A stretch of DNA of 64,000 nucleotides from Saccharopolyspora flava (GCF_900116135.1 NZ_FOZX01000003.1:434001-498000); one strand, 5' to 3'; counted from the first letter of the stretch, positions 53,892 through 62,519 are shown. Numbers and translations: made by a program. The notes: generated by a model not told the origin, from the sequence alone.

Positions 53892-53902
53892 TACTTCCAG
53901 TA
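53892..53902. promoter_or_regulatory. TetR operator candidate before the first diiron oxygenase gene
   Basis: TACTTCCAGTA is a dyad (TACT-N3-AGTA) inside a stretch also conserved before the second oxygenase gene: GGTTACAGT, then TTCCTGTTACTTC, then AGTAC, then GCGGAGGTG. TACAGT just upstream can serve as the -10 box, so a repressor bound here would cover the transcription start. The TetR gene at 54818 is the obvious candidate regulator. Confidence 0.55.
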
Positions 53903-53925
53903 CACCGTAGTGCGGAGGTGTGGAC

Positions 53926-54816
53926 ATGACCGCTGTCCAGCACGTGGAACCGGACTTCTCCACGCGATTGCTCGAATCCTCGGAGATGCTCTCCTACGAC
54001 CCGATGACCGAGATCGACTGGGACAGCCCGCTGCCCGACCACCAGTACGGGCTCAACCCCGAGTGGAGCACGCTGTACGGCACGTCCCTGTGGGACGGGC
54101 TCACCGAGCAGCAGCGGATCACCCTCACCCGGCACGAGGTCGGCTCGATCATGAGCACCGGGATCTGGTTCGAGATGATCCTGCAGCAGATGCTGCTGCG
54201 CGATCAGTACGCCAAGAACCCGGCCAACCCGGAGTTCCAGTTCGCGCTCACCGAGATCGCCGACGAGTGCCGGCACTCGATCATGTTCGCCCGCATCTGC
54301 CAGAAGCTGGAGATCCCGGCCTACTTCCCGCACAAGGCGGTCGTCGAGGCCGCGCGGCTGTTCAAGAGCACCGCGGGCGGCGAGGTCGCCTACGGCGGCA
54401 CGCTCGTCGCCGAGGAGGTCCTCGACGTAATGCAGCGCGACTGGATGCGCGGCGAGAACGTGCTCGACATCGTGCGCACCAGCTCAAAGATCCACGTGGT
54501 CGAGGAGTCGCGGCACATGAAGTTCGCGCGCGAGGAGATCAAGGAGCACCTCCAGGGCAAGAACCTGCTCCAGCGGCACGCGAGCGCCTGGCTGATCGGC
54601 CTGATCTCCTACGCGATCATCTCCAGCCTGGTCAACCCGCGCGTGTACAAGGCCGTCGGGATCCGCCCGCGCGACGGTCTGGCCGCGGCGCAGGCCAACG
54701 AGCACCGGAAGTCCATGCTGCGCAACGCCTGCGCGCCGCTCATGGACTTCCTCGACGACGCGGGCCTGCTCACCGCCCCGGCGGTCAACCTCTACAAGCA
54801 GGTCCACATGCTCTGA
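53926..54816 (+). CDS. AurF-like diiron oxygenase, copy 1
   Basis: ATG 53926, seven bases after GGAGG, gives 296 residues. Diiron ligands of the AurF (p-aminobenzoate N-oxygenase) family are visible: Glu83 in 'TGIWFEMILQQML', 'TEIADECRHSIMFARI' (Glu114, His117), 'LVAEEVLDVMQRDW' (Glu163/164) and 'HVVEESRHMKFAREEIKEHL' (Glu193/194, His197). Such enzymes activate O2 for N-oxygenation or hydroxylation. A hydrophobic stretch near 220-235 could contact membrane or lipid. It is about 75% similar by eye to the second copy at 55611. Confidence 0.9.
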   Translation: MTAVQHVEPDFSTRLLESSEMLSYDPMTEIDWDSPLPDHQYGLNPEWSTLYGTSLWDGLTEQQRITLTRHEVGSIMSTGIWFEMILQQMLLRDQYAKNPANPEFQFALTEIADECRHSIMFARICQKLEIPAYFPHKAVVEAARLFKSTAGGEVAYGGTLVAEEVLDVMQRDWMRGENVLDIVRTSSKIHVVEESRHMKFAREEIKEHLQGKNLLQRHASAWLIGLISYAIISSLVNPRVYKAVGIRPRDGLAAAQANEHRKSMLRNACAPLMDFLDDAGLLTAPAVNLYKQVHML

Positions 54817-54817
54817 G

Positions 54818-55507
54818 TCAGTCGTCGGCTGGATCCGCTTCTGCCAGAGGCAGATTCGGGTCCAGCTCGATGCCGTAGACCTGCAGCGACCGGTCGAGCA
54901 GGTGCCAGGTCCAGTCGCAGAGCCAGTCGGTGAGCTCGTCGAGGGTGAGCCCGCCCGGTTCCTCCAGCCAGCTGTTGGCGCCGGACTCGACGAGACCGAC
55001 GATGCCGAAGGCCAGCGGCTGGACCACCGGCACCTCGATGCCGAACTGCTTCAGGAAGAACTCGAACAGCCCGGTCACCTGGCGAGCGATGACGGTCTTG
55101 ACGTCGGCGACGACGTTCTGCCCGGACGTGCCGGTCGCCGAGTTCATGCTCAGGTAGCGGTAGAGGTTGCCGTGCTCGGCCAGCCAGTTGGTGTGCGCGC
55201 CGATCGCCGCGCGGATCATCTCCGCGGGCGTGCCGCGCGGGTTGAACATCGGCGCCAGCTCTTCGGTGACCATCTCGGCGACCCGCTCGGCGATGGCCGA
55301 CCCCAGGTCCGCGGTGTCGTTGAAGTACTTGTACAGCCGCGGCCGGGCGACACCGGCCTCCTCGGCCATGAGCTCGACCGACACCTCAGGTCCGTGCTTG
55401 GCGATGGCGCTCAGCGCCGCATCCACCAGCTCTTTCCGCCGCTTCTCGCGATACCCGGCCCACCGGGCGCTGCGGCCGTCCACCTGCCGTGTCGTTGATG
55501 CGGTCAC
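54818..55507 (-). CDS. TetR-family transcriptional regulator
   Basis: GTG 55505-55507 gives 229 residues. Residues 20-70 are the TetR HTH: 'RRKELVDAALSAIAKHGPEV', 'SVELMAEEAGVARPRLYKYF'. The C-terminal ligand domain contains 'HTNWLAEHGNLYRYLSMNSA' and 'PLAFGIVGLVESGANSWLEE'. It lies between the two diiron oxygenase genes, convergent with the first and divergent from the second, and both have the same TACT-N3-AGTA dyad, so it probably represses both. The inducer is likely a substrate of the oxygenases, perhaps a fatty acid. Confidence 0.92.
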   Translation of the reverse strand: MTASTTRQVDGRSARWAGYREKRRKELVDAALSAIAKHGPEVSVELMAEEAGVARPRLYKYFNDTADLGSAIAERVAEMVTEELAPMFNPRGTPAEMIRAAIGAHTNWLAEHGNLYRYLSMNSATGTSGQNVVADVKTVIARQVTGLFEFFLKQFGIEVPVVQPLAFGIVGLVESGANSWLEEPGGLTLDELTDWLCDWTWHLLDRSLQVYGIELDPNLPLAEADPADD

Positions 55508-55577
55508 CCGCCGAGTCTATCCGTCGGCGAAAAGGGACTCCGCAACCGCGGATTTATGGGGTACAGTCTGTTCCTGT

Positions 55578-55588
55578 TACTTCGAGTA
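55578..55588. promoter_or_regulatory. TetR operator candidate before the second diiron oxygenase gene
   Basis: TACTTCGAGTA repeats the dyad at 53892 in the same setting, 70 bp from the TetR start and 22 bp from the oxygenase ATG. The region around it, from GGTACAGT to GCGGAGGTG, is closely similar to that of copy 1 although the rest of the upstream DNA differs, which argues for selection. Confidence 0.58.
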
Positions 55589-55610
55589 CGACGAACTGCG
55601 GAGGTGCGCA

Positions 55611-56513
55611 ATGACCGCCGTCGGTGTTGCCGGCCAGAGCGCTGAGCAGGACTTCTCCAGCCGTCTGTTGGAGTCCTCGCAGACGCTGTCCTACGACCCG
55701 ATCACCGAGATCGACTGGGACGCGGCCCTGCCCGAGGACCAGTACGGACTGAGCCCGGAGTGGAGCACGCTTTACGGCACCCCGCTGTGGGACGAGCTCA
55801 CCGAGCAGCAGCGGATCACGCTGAGCAGGCACGAGGTGTGCTCGATGATGAGCACCGGGATCTGGTTCGAGATGATCCTGCAGCAGATGATCCTGCGCGA
55901 TCAGTACGCCAAGAACCCGGCCAACTCGGAGTTCCAGTTCGCCCTGACCGAGATCGCCGACGAGTGCCGGCACTCGATCATGTTCGCCCGCATCTGCCAG
56001 ACCCTGAAGGTGCCCGCCTACCTGCCCAAGCGGCTGGTGCTCGAGCTGGCGCGCTTCTTCAAGTCGACCGCCGTCGGGGAGACCGCCTACGGCGCGACGC
56101 TGGTCGCCGAGGAGGTCCTCGACGTCGTGCAGCGCGACTTCATGCGCGACGACCGCGTGCTCGACATCGTGCGCACCAGCTCCAAGATCCACGTGGTCGA
56201 GGAGTCGCGGCACATGAAGTTCGCGCGCGAGGAGATCAAGGAGCACATCCAGGGCAAGAACAAGCTGCAGCGGCAGTTCTCGGCCCTGGCGATCGCCGTC
56301 GTCGGCTACGTCATCGTCTCCAGCCTGGTCAGCCCGAAGGTCTACGACTCCATCGGCCTGGACCGCAAGCGCGCCGTCGAGGCCGTCAAGAAGAACGAGC
56401 ACCGCAAGTCGCTGATGCGCAACGGCTGCGCCGGTCTCATGGAGTTCCTCGACGAGGCAGGCCTGCTCACCCGTCCGGCGATCGCGTTCTACAAGCGCGT
56501 CCACATGATCTGA
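55611..56513 (+). CDS. AurF-like diiron oxygenase, copy 2
   Basis: ATG 55611 follows GGAGGTGCG and gives 300 residues. It keeps all the ligand motifs of copy 1: 'STGIWFEMILQQMI', 'TEIADECRHSIMFARI', 'LVAEEVLDVVQRDF', 'HVVEESRHMKFAREEIKEH'. The central part is nearly identical in the two copies; the ends diverge, including the hydrophobic segment ('LAIAVVGYVIVSSLVSPKVY'). Ten bases separate it from the ferredoxin-fused reductase gene, the likely electron donor. Confidence 0.9.
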   Translation: MTAVGVAGQSAEQDFSSRLLESSQTLSYDPITEIDWDAALPEDQYGLSPEWSTLYGTPLWDELTEQQRITLSRHEVCSMMSTGIWFEMILQQMILRDQYAKNPANSEFQFALTEIADECRHSIMFARICQTLKVPAYLPKRLVLELARFFKSTAVGETAYGATLVAEEVLDVVQRDFMRDDRVLDIVRTSSKIHVVEESRHMKFAREEIKEHIQGKNKLQRQFSALAIAVVGYVIVSSLVSPKVYDSIGLDRKRAVEAVKKNEHRKSLMRNGCAGLMEFLDEAGLLTRPAIAFYKRVHMI

Positions 56514-56523
56514 GTCCAGGACC

Positions 56524-57993
56524 ATGACCTACGCGATCACGCAATCCTGTTGCGCCGACGCATCGTGCATCTCGGTGTGCCCGGTCAACTGCATCCACCC
56601 GACCCCGGACGAGCCCGACTTCGGGACCACCGACCGGCTCTACATCGACCCGCGCGCCTGCATCGGATGCGGCGCCTGCGCCGATGCGTGCCCGGTCGAC
56701 GCGGTGTTCCCGATCGACAAGCTCACCGGTGAACTGTCCGTGCACGCCGAGATCAACCGGGAGCGGTTCTCCGAGATCCCGGCCTCCTACCCCTGGGGTC
56801 AGCCGCAGTTCCCGCGATCGCTGCCGACGGACGCCGCCGCGCCGAAGGTGGCGGTCGTGGGAACCGGCCCGGCGGCCGGGTACGCGGTGCAGTCGCTGCT
56901 GCGCTCGACCGACGCCGAGATCACGCTGATCGACCGGATGACCACGCCGGGCGGGCTGATCAAGTTCGGCGTCGCGCCGGACCACCCCAGCACCAAGCAG
57001 ATCGAGCACACCTTCGCGACCAGCTACAAGCACCCGCGGGTGCGGATGCACCTGGGCGTGGAGGTGGGCCGCCACATCAGCCACGCCGAGCTGACCGAGC
57101 ACCACAACGCGGTGATCTACGCCGTCGGCGCGCCCGGCCACCGCACGCTCGGGCTGCCCGGCGAGGACCTGCCGGGCACGCTGGCCGCGCGCGAGTTCGT
57201 GGCCTGGTGCAACGGGCACCCGGACATGGCGGCCGACGCGGTGGAGCTGTCGTCGGAACGGGTCGTGATCGTCGGCAACGGCAACGTCGCGCTGGACGCG
57301 GCGCGGCTGCTGCTCAGCGATCCCGACGAGCTGGCGGGCACCCCCATCGCCGAGCACGCGCTGGCCGCGCTGCGCAAGAGCAAGGTCCGCGAGGTCGTGC
57401 TGCTGGCGCGGCGCGGGCCCGAGCACGCGGCGTACACGCGCTCGGAGTGGATCGGCATCCAGCAGCGGCTCGCCGGTCGCATCGTGGTCGACGGCCACGG
57501 CGGCGCGGGCGAGGTCATCGCCGCGGCGGCCGAGGGCTCGACCGCCGGGCTGCTGCGCGACCTGCCGGTCGAGGACGTCGACTGGGACCGGGCTCCGGCC
57601 GGGGATCGCCGCCTGGTGCTGCGGTTCTCGTCGGCGCCGGCCGAGGTCGTCGGGGACGCGCAGGTCCGCGCGCTGCGGGTCGGCGACGGCTCCGGCAGCC
57701 GCGACCTGGACGCCGGGATGGTGCTGTGGTCGGTGGGCAGCCGCGGGGTGCGGATCCCGCAGCTGCCGTTCGACGAGGCGAGCGGGGTCATCCCGAACGA
57801 GGCGGGGCGGGTTCAGCCGGGCACCTACGTGGTGGGCTGGGCCAAGCGCGGCGCGGCGGGCGGCATCGGCGCCAACCGCGCGTGCGCGGCGGAGACCGTC
57901 GACGCCCTCATCGACGACGCCGCGGCGGGCCGCCTCCACGCGGCTCCGAAGAACGCCAAGTCCTTCAACAAGCTCCTCCGCTCCCGGAAGTAG
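56524..57993 (+). CDS. Ferredoxin-fused FAD-dependent ferredoxin-NADP reductase (FprB-like)
   Basis: ATG 56524 gives 489 residues. Residues 1-70 are a seven- or eight-iron bacterial ferredoxin: Cys9/10, 15, 19, 23 in 'SCCADASCISVCPVNCI', and Cys46, 49, 52, 56 in 'RACIGCGACADACPVDAVF'. Residues 105-489 are an adrenodoxin-reductase-type flavoprotein: FAD motif 'KVAVVGTGPAAGYAVQSLL', NADP motif 'RVVIVGNGNVALDAARLLL', C-terminal 'YVVGWAKRGAAGGIGANR'. It moves electrons from NADPH to the iron-sulfur centre and, by context, to the diiron oxygenases. Confidence 0.93.
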   Translation: MTYAITQSCCADASCISVCPVNCIHPTPDEPDFGTTDRLYIDPRACIGCGACADACPVDAVFPIDKLTGELSVHAEINRERFSEIPASYPWGQPQFPRSLPTDAAAPKVAVVGTGPAAGYAVQSLLRSTDAEITLIDRMTTPGGLIKFGVAPDHPSTKQIEHTFATSYKHPRVRMHLGVEVGRHISHAELTEHHNAVIYAVGAPGHRTLGLPGEDLPGTLAAREFVAWCNGHPDMAADAVELSSERVVIVGNGNVALDAARLLLSDPDELAGTPIAEHALAALRKSKVREVVLLARRGPEHAAYTRSEWIGIQQRLAGRIVVDGHGGAGEVIAAAAEGSTAGLLRDLPVEDVDWDRAPAGDRRLVLRFSSAPAEVVGDAQVRALRVGDGSGSRDLDAGMVLWSVGSRGVRIPQLPFDEASGVIPNEAGRVQPGTYVVGWAKRGAAGGIGANRACAAETVDALIDDAAAGRLHAAPKNAKSFNKLLRSRK

Positions 57994-58004
57994 AAGTCCT
58001 GGAG

Positions 58005-58078
58005 TCGGACAGTTTTAGCCATAATTGTCCCGACAAAAAGGACATTGATCATGGGTGATTATGGCTAAAACTGTCCAC
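58005..58078. repeat. 74-bp nested inverted-repeat element, copy 3
   Basis: The ends GGACAGTTTTAGCCATAAT and ATTATGGCTAAAACTGTCC (58007-58025 and 58058-58076) are nearly perfect inverted repeats. The core is TGTCC-N9-GGACATTGATCATGGG. It lies 12 bp after the reductase stop and upstream of a 22-bp-stem terminator, between convergent genes. Confidence 0.8.
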
Positions 58079-58128
58079 TGGTGAGGAACGCACCGAACTG
58101 AACACCAGCAGACGAGGCGGGGGCGCCA

Positions 58129-58176
58129 GAAAGAGGCCGGGGGTGCGTGGAAACCCACGCACCCCCGGCCTCTTTC
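58129..58176. terminator. 22-bp perfect stem-loop between convergent genes
   Basis: Arms 58129-58150 and 58155-58176 are perfect complements with loop AAAC; the outer part is GAAAGAGGCC / GGCCTCTTTC. It lies 10 bp past the stop of the leftward MFS gene and should be a strong terminator. Confidence 0.88.
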
Positions 58177-58186
58177 GGCGGTTGGG

Positions 58187-59632
58187 TCAGTGCACCGCTG
58201 CTGCCGAGGTGCCCTGGCCGTCGGTCTTGCGGATGAACAGGGCCGTGGCGAACGCCAGCAGGCCGATGCCACCGGCGACGATGAACGCCGTGCGCAGACC
58301 GGCCGCGTCCGGGATCCCGGCCGGGTTGGCCGAGCTCAGCGACGAGACCGTCACGAACACCGCCGTGCCGAACGCGCCCGCGACCTGCTGCAGCGTGCCC
58401 AGGATCGCGCTGCCGTGCGAGTACAGGTGATCCGGCAGCGAGCTCAGCGTCGAGGTCATCAGCGGCGTCATCATCAGGCTCAGGCCCAGCATCAGCAGCA
58501 GGTGGAAGCCGATCACCGCGCCCAGCGAGGACTGCGGCGTGAGCGTGGCGAACAGCCACAGCGCCACCGCCATCGCCGCCGCGCCCGGGATGACCAGCGG
58601 GCGCGGCCCGATCCGGTCGAACAGCCGGCCGACCGGCCGCCCCATCAGACCCATCAGCAGACCGCCCGGCAGCACCGCCAGACCGCTGACGAACGTGCTG
58701 GTCTTGAGCACCGTCTGCAGGTACAGCGGCAGCAGGATCGCCGCCGCGCCCAGCAGGCACATGAACAGCAGCGCGGCCAGCACCAGCGGCACCACGAACG
58801 AGCGGTTGCGGAACGGACGCAGGTCCAGCAGTGCCTTGTCGTCGCGCTGCAACCGCAGCTGACGGCTCACGAACAGCACCAGCGCCACGGCACCCACCAC
58901 GAGCGGCACCCACGGCGGAACGGCGTGCGCGCCACCGGACTCGCCGAACGCCGACAGCCCGTAGAGCAGGCCGCCGAAGCCGATCGCCGACAGCACCACC
59001 GACAGCACGTCCAGCGGGACCGACCGGGTCTCGCTGTCCAGGCGCAGCCACACGGCGCCGATCACCAGCGCGATCACCGCCAGCGGCAGCACGATCCAGA
59101 ACATCCAGCGCCAGCCCAGCGACGACAGCACCGCACCACCGATGGTGGGGCCCACGGCCGGGGCGACGGCGATGACGATCGAGATCGTGCCCATCGTGGC
59201 GCCGCGCTTGTTCGGCGGCACCAGCCGCATCGCCGAGGTCATCAGCAGCGGCAGCATCACCGCCGTGCCCGCGGCCTGCACGACGCGGCCCACCAGCAGC
59301 ACCCCGAAGCCGGGCGCCAGGCCGCTGAGCAGCGTGCCGAGGCTGAACAGGCTCATCGCGGTGAGGAACACCTGGCGGGGCGTGAAGCGCTCCAGCAGGA
59401 AGCCGGTGATCGGGATGACCACCGCCATCGTCAGCAGGAACCCGCTGGTCAGCCACTGCACGGTCGTGGTGGACACGTTCAGGTCGACGGTGAGGTCGCG
59501 CAGCGCGACGCTCAGGATCGTCTCGTTGAGGATCATCACGAACGCCGAGGCGACCAGCACGCTGAGCAGCACGGTGGCTTTCGGCGGTGTGGTCTGCCGG
59601 TCAGGCTCCGCGATCGCGGCCGTCTCGGTCAT
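58187..59632 (-). CDS. MFS exporter, DHA2 family (14 TM, EmrB/QacA type)
   Basis: ATG 59630-59632 gives 481 residues; a GTG five codons upstream is possible and no strong ribosome binding site separates them. About 14 membrane helices are seen. TM1 carries 'ASAFVMILNETILSVALRDL', where Asn/Glu replace the common LDxTI/V motif of DHA2 proteins. 'GFLLERFTPRQVFL' is a weak motif A and 'VAPAVGPTIGGAVLSSLGWR' is motif C. It resembles LmrB/MdtD-like exporters. Substrate unknown; a drug or secondary metabolite is likely. Confidence 0.9.
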   Translation of the reverse strand: MTETAAIAEPDRQTTPPKATVLLSVLVASAFVMILNETILSVALRDLTVDLNVSTTTVQWLTSGFLLTMAVVIPITGFLLERFTPRQVFLTAMSLFSLGTLLSGLAPGFGVLLVGRVVQAAGTAVMLPLLMTSAMRLVPPNKRGATMGTISIVIAVAPAVGPTIGGAVLSSLGWRWMFWIVLPLAVIALVIGAVWLRLDSETRSVPLDVLSVVLSAIGFGGLLYGLSAFGESGGAHAVPPWVPLVVGAVALVLFVSRQLRLQRDDKALLDLRPFRNRSFVVPLVLAALLFMCLLGAAAILLPLYLQTVLKTSTFVSGLAVLPGGLLMGLMGRPVGRLFDRIGPRPLVIPGAAAMAVALWLFATLTPQSSLGAVIGFHLLLMLGLSLMMTPLMTSTLSSLPDHLYSHGSAILGTLQQVAGAFGTAVFVTVSSLSSANPAGIPDAAGLRTAFIVAGGIGLLAFATALFIRKTDGQGTSAAAVH

Positions 59633-60073
59633 GGGCTTGTCGTGCACCTCGCTCGTGTGGGGCCTGGTCGCGGCCGTGTTCCTCCCGGCCGGTGTCCCGG
59701 TCGGGCTCGCCGCGTCGCTGACGGCGATTCGGTGGAGTTCTGCGCTCTCAGGCGGCGCGGCGGGTCGACCCGCGCGGTGGGCCGCGGCGGCGTCGGGCGC
59801 GGCCGGATCTCGGCCGGCGGGTCAGCGGGTCAGTGCCGGGGCGGCACGTGAACCGTCCCCTTCACGAGCGTGCTCGTCCCCCAAGAGCTCCGTGTCACCT
59901 TAACGTCCGGTGCGGACGAAAATTCCCGTCGCGCCGAAGCGCCGCGAATCGGGCGCGGTCTCCGGCGTGCGCGACGTCTTCCATCATCCGGCCTGGTCAA
60001 GCGAATTTCTCAGCCGGTGATCGAGTACCCGTGGGCGCGGGGGCGTTTCAGGAAGCGGATGACGAACGTCACG
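59633..60073. other. Gene-free region upstream of the MFS gene
   Basis: The 441-bp gap lies upstream of the leftward MFS gene and downstream of the leftward PepSY gene. It holds one 6-bp-arm dyad, ACGAGCGTGCTCGT (59864-59877), which could be an operator. I see no credible small gene and no clear terminator. Confidence 0.4.
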
Positions 60074-61456
60074 TTAGGCCCGAGCGGCCCGCCAGCGCCC
60101 CAGCGCGGTGTCGAGGATCAGGAACGCCAGCAGCGAGATCCCCAGCAGCGGCAGGAAGAACGCCACCACCAGCGTCACCGCGATCAGCGGCAGCAGCACC
60201 CGCAGCGGGACCTGGCGCCAGGCACCGCGGGCGACCGGGGCGCCGAAGGTCCCGGCCGGGCGGCGCTTCCACCACATCCGGTAGCCGAGCACGATCGCGG
60301 TCAGCAGCGCCACCACCAGAGCGGCCAGCACCAGCTGGTTGACCAGACCGAACAGCAGCCCCATGTGCGCGTCGACGCCCCAGCGGGCGAGCTTGGCCAT
60401 CAGCGGCCAGTCGGCGAAGCGCAGCGTCTCGACGACCTGGCCGGTGGCCGGGTCGACGGCGGCGGAGTCCTGCTGAGTGGGCCAGTGCCGCTGGATCTGC
60501 TGCACCACGTAGGCGCCGCCGTGGCTCGGCGGGGTGATCTCCACCGGCCCGGTCAGGCCCTCCGCCCGGGCGGCGCCGAGCACCCGCTCCGGGCCGACGT
60601 CGGCACCGGTGTGCATGCTGTGCCCGCCGTGGCCGTGGTGGCCCTGGTGCTCCGGCGCGACGGCGGAGGCGGAGACCGTCGGGGTCTCCCAGGACAGCGC
60701 CTCGCGCAGCGCGGTGACGTTGGCGCCCGCGTAGTTCGACCAGGTCAGCCCGGTCGCCGACAGGAACAGCAGGCCCAGCGCGATCCAGGTGCCCAGCGCG
60801 CCGTGCCAGGACAGCAGCCGCTTGCGGCCGGTCGTGCCGGACGGCGGGACGACGAGGGACCGGCGGGTGGCCCGGCGACGCCGGAACCACAGCAGCACGC
60901 CGCCCAGCACCACCACCCACAGCCAGCTCGCGGCGAGCTCGCTGTAGAGCCGGCCGAAGTCGCCGAGGTGCAGGCCGCGGTGCAGGTTGTCGATCCACGC
61001 GCGCAGCGGCAACGCCTGGCTGCTGCCGTAGGTGTCGAGGACGCCGCGGACCTCGGCGGTGTGCGGGTCGACGAACGCGGTGCGCTGGAAGCTCTCCGGC
61101 AGGTCCGGCGCGGCGAACAGGACCTGCGTGGTGTCGGTCGGGGTGGGCGCCGGGCGGATCGACTGCACCGAGGCGCCGGGCAGCGCCGCGCGGGCCGCGG
61201 CGACCTGGTCGTCCACCGAGACCACCTGCGGGCTCGCGGGCACGTGCAGCTCGTGGTCGTAGACCAGCTGCTCCAGCTGGGGGCTGAACACGTACAGCAG
61301 CCCGGTGGTGGCGGCCACGACCAGGAACGGGGCGATGAGCAGTCCGGCGTAGAAGTGCAGCCGCAGCACCAGCGGGCGCAGCGCCGCCCACGTCCCGGGC
61401 GCGGGCGGTGTCGTTCCGGGCGTCTGATCGGCGGCCGGGGTCGCCTCGGTGCTCAT
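60074..61456 (-). CDS. PepSY-associated membrane protein with His-rich insert
   Basis: ATG 61454-61456 follows GGAGACGAG and gives 460 residues. The layout is the PepSY-TM (PiuB/iron-regulated membrane protein) family: TM1 'LHFYAGLLIAPFLVVAATTG', a first PepSY domain (about 65-140), 'LHRGLHLGDFGRLYSELAAS', TM2 'LWVVVLGGVLLWFRR', TM3 with 'SWHGALGTWIALGLLFLSAT', an external segment with 'HQGHHGHGGHSMH' (near 272-284), a second PepSY domain and two or three final TMs. Family members are linked to metal or siderophore reduction. The His-rich insert suggests copper, zinc or nickel binding. Confidence 0.88.
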   Translation of the reverse strand: MSTEATPAADQTPGTTPPAPGTWAALRPLVLRLHFYAGLLIAPFLVVAATTGLLYVFSPQLEQLVYDHELHVPASPQVVSVDDQVAAARAALPGASVQSIRPAPTPTDTTQVLFAAPDLPESFQRTAFVDPHTAEVRGVLDTYGSSQALPLRAWIDNLHRGLHLGDFGRLYSELAASWLWVVVLGGVLLWFRRRRATRRSLVVPPSGTTGRKRLLSWHGALGTWIALGLLFLSATGLTWSNYAGANVTALREALSWETPTVSASAVAPEHQGHHGHGGHSMHTGADVGPERVLGAARAEGLTGPVEITPPSHGGAYVVQQIQRHWPTQQDSAAVDPATGQVVETLRFADWPLMAKLARWGVDAHMGLLFGLVNQLVLAALVVALLTAIVLGYRMWWKRRPAGTFGAPVARGAWRQVPLRVLLPLIAVTLVVAFFLPLLGISLLAFLILDTALGRWRAARA

Positions 61457-61617
61457 CTCGTCTCCGTTCGCGGCGTGGTGCGTCCGTTCGAGATGTCGGT
61501 GCCCGCAACGTCCTGGTTCCCGGGAGTTGCCGCCGTCACACCGGAAGCCCTCCTCCCGCGCGTGACGCGCGCGGGTACCGTCGTCGCGCAGCGCAGGACG
61601 AGTGCGGGAGGTGCCGA

Positions 61618-62502
61618 GTGGCGAGCTGTTGTCCCCCGTCGCGTTCCGGTTCCGCGAGCGGGCCGGAACAGCCGATCACGCCGGGCAGCGGCGATCGGGA
61701 GGGGATGGTCGTGCTGCCGGGCGGGGTGTTCCGGATGGGCACCGAGGACGCCGACGGGTTCCCGGACGACGCCGAGGGCCCGATCCGCGAGGTCCGGGTG
61801 GAGGCCTTCGCCATCGACCGGCACGCGGTGTCCAACGCGCGGTTCGCCGAGTTCGTCGAGGCCACCGGCTACGTCACCGAGGCCGAGCGCTTCGGCTGGA
61901 CCTACGTGTTCGCCAAGTTCCTGCCGGGGCACCTGCGCAAGGAGTCACCGCGCCCGGAGCAGACCCCGTGGTGGTGCGGGGTGAGCGGTGCCTGCTGGCG
62001 GCACCCGGAGGGGCCGGGCAGCGATCTCGACGGCCGCTGGGATCACCCCGTCGTGCACGTCTCGTGGCACGACGCCGCCGCCTTCTGCACGTGGGCGGGC
62101 ACGCGGCTGCCGACCGAGGCGGAGTGGGAGTACGCGGCGCGCGGTGGCCTGGACCAGGCCCGCTACCCGTGGGGTGACGAGCTCACGCCGGGCGGCGAGC
62201 ACCGCTGCAACATCTGGCAGGGGCAGTTCCCGGTCCGCAACACCGCCGAGGACGGCCACGTCGGCACGGCACCGGTGGATTCCTTCGAGCCCAACGGTTT
62301 CGGGTTGCACAACGTCTCCGGCAACGTGTGGGAGTGGTGCGCCGACCGGTTCGCGGAGGGAATCGAGAATCGCGCGATGCGCGGCGGTTCCTACCTGTGC
62401 CACGACTCCTACTGCAATCGCTACCGGGTGGCGGCGAGGACGTCGAACACGCCGGACAGTTCGAGCGGCAATCTCGGTTTCCGCTGCGCCGCCGACGTCT
62501 GA
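61618..62502 (+). CDS. Formylglycine-generating enzyme (FGE/SUMF1)
   Basis: GTG 61618 follows GGAGG with six-base spacing and gives 294 residues. Family blocks are 'GMVVLPGGVFRMGTEDADGF', 'FAIDRHAVSNARFAEFVEAT', 'PVVHVSWHDAAAFCTWAGTR', 'LPTEAEWEYAARGG' and the active-site segment 'YLCHDSYCNRYRVAARTSNT' with copper-binding Cys261 and Cys266, as in Streptomyces coelicolor and mycobacterial FGE. It oxidises the Cys of CxPSR in sulfatases to formylglycine; the sulfatase at 40351 has such a site. Unusually, residues 4-9 read CCPPSR, itself a CxPSR match. Confidence 0.95.
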   Translation: MASCCPPSRSGSASGPEQPITPGSGDREGMVVLPGGVFRMGTEDADGFPDDAEGPIREVRVEAFAIDRHAVSNARFAEFVEATGYVTEAERFGWTYVFAKFLPGHLRKESPRPEQTPWWCGVSGACWRHPEGPGSDLDGRWDHPVVHVSWHDAAAFCTWAGTRLPTEAEWEYAARGGLDQARYPWGDELTPGGEHRCNIWQGQFPVRNTAEDGHVGTAPVDSFEPNGFGLHNVSGNVWEWCADRFAEGIENRAMRGGSYLCHDSYCNRYRVAARTSNTPDSSSGNLGFRCAADV

Positions 62503-62519
62503 GGAATTCCCGCGAACTA

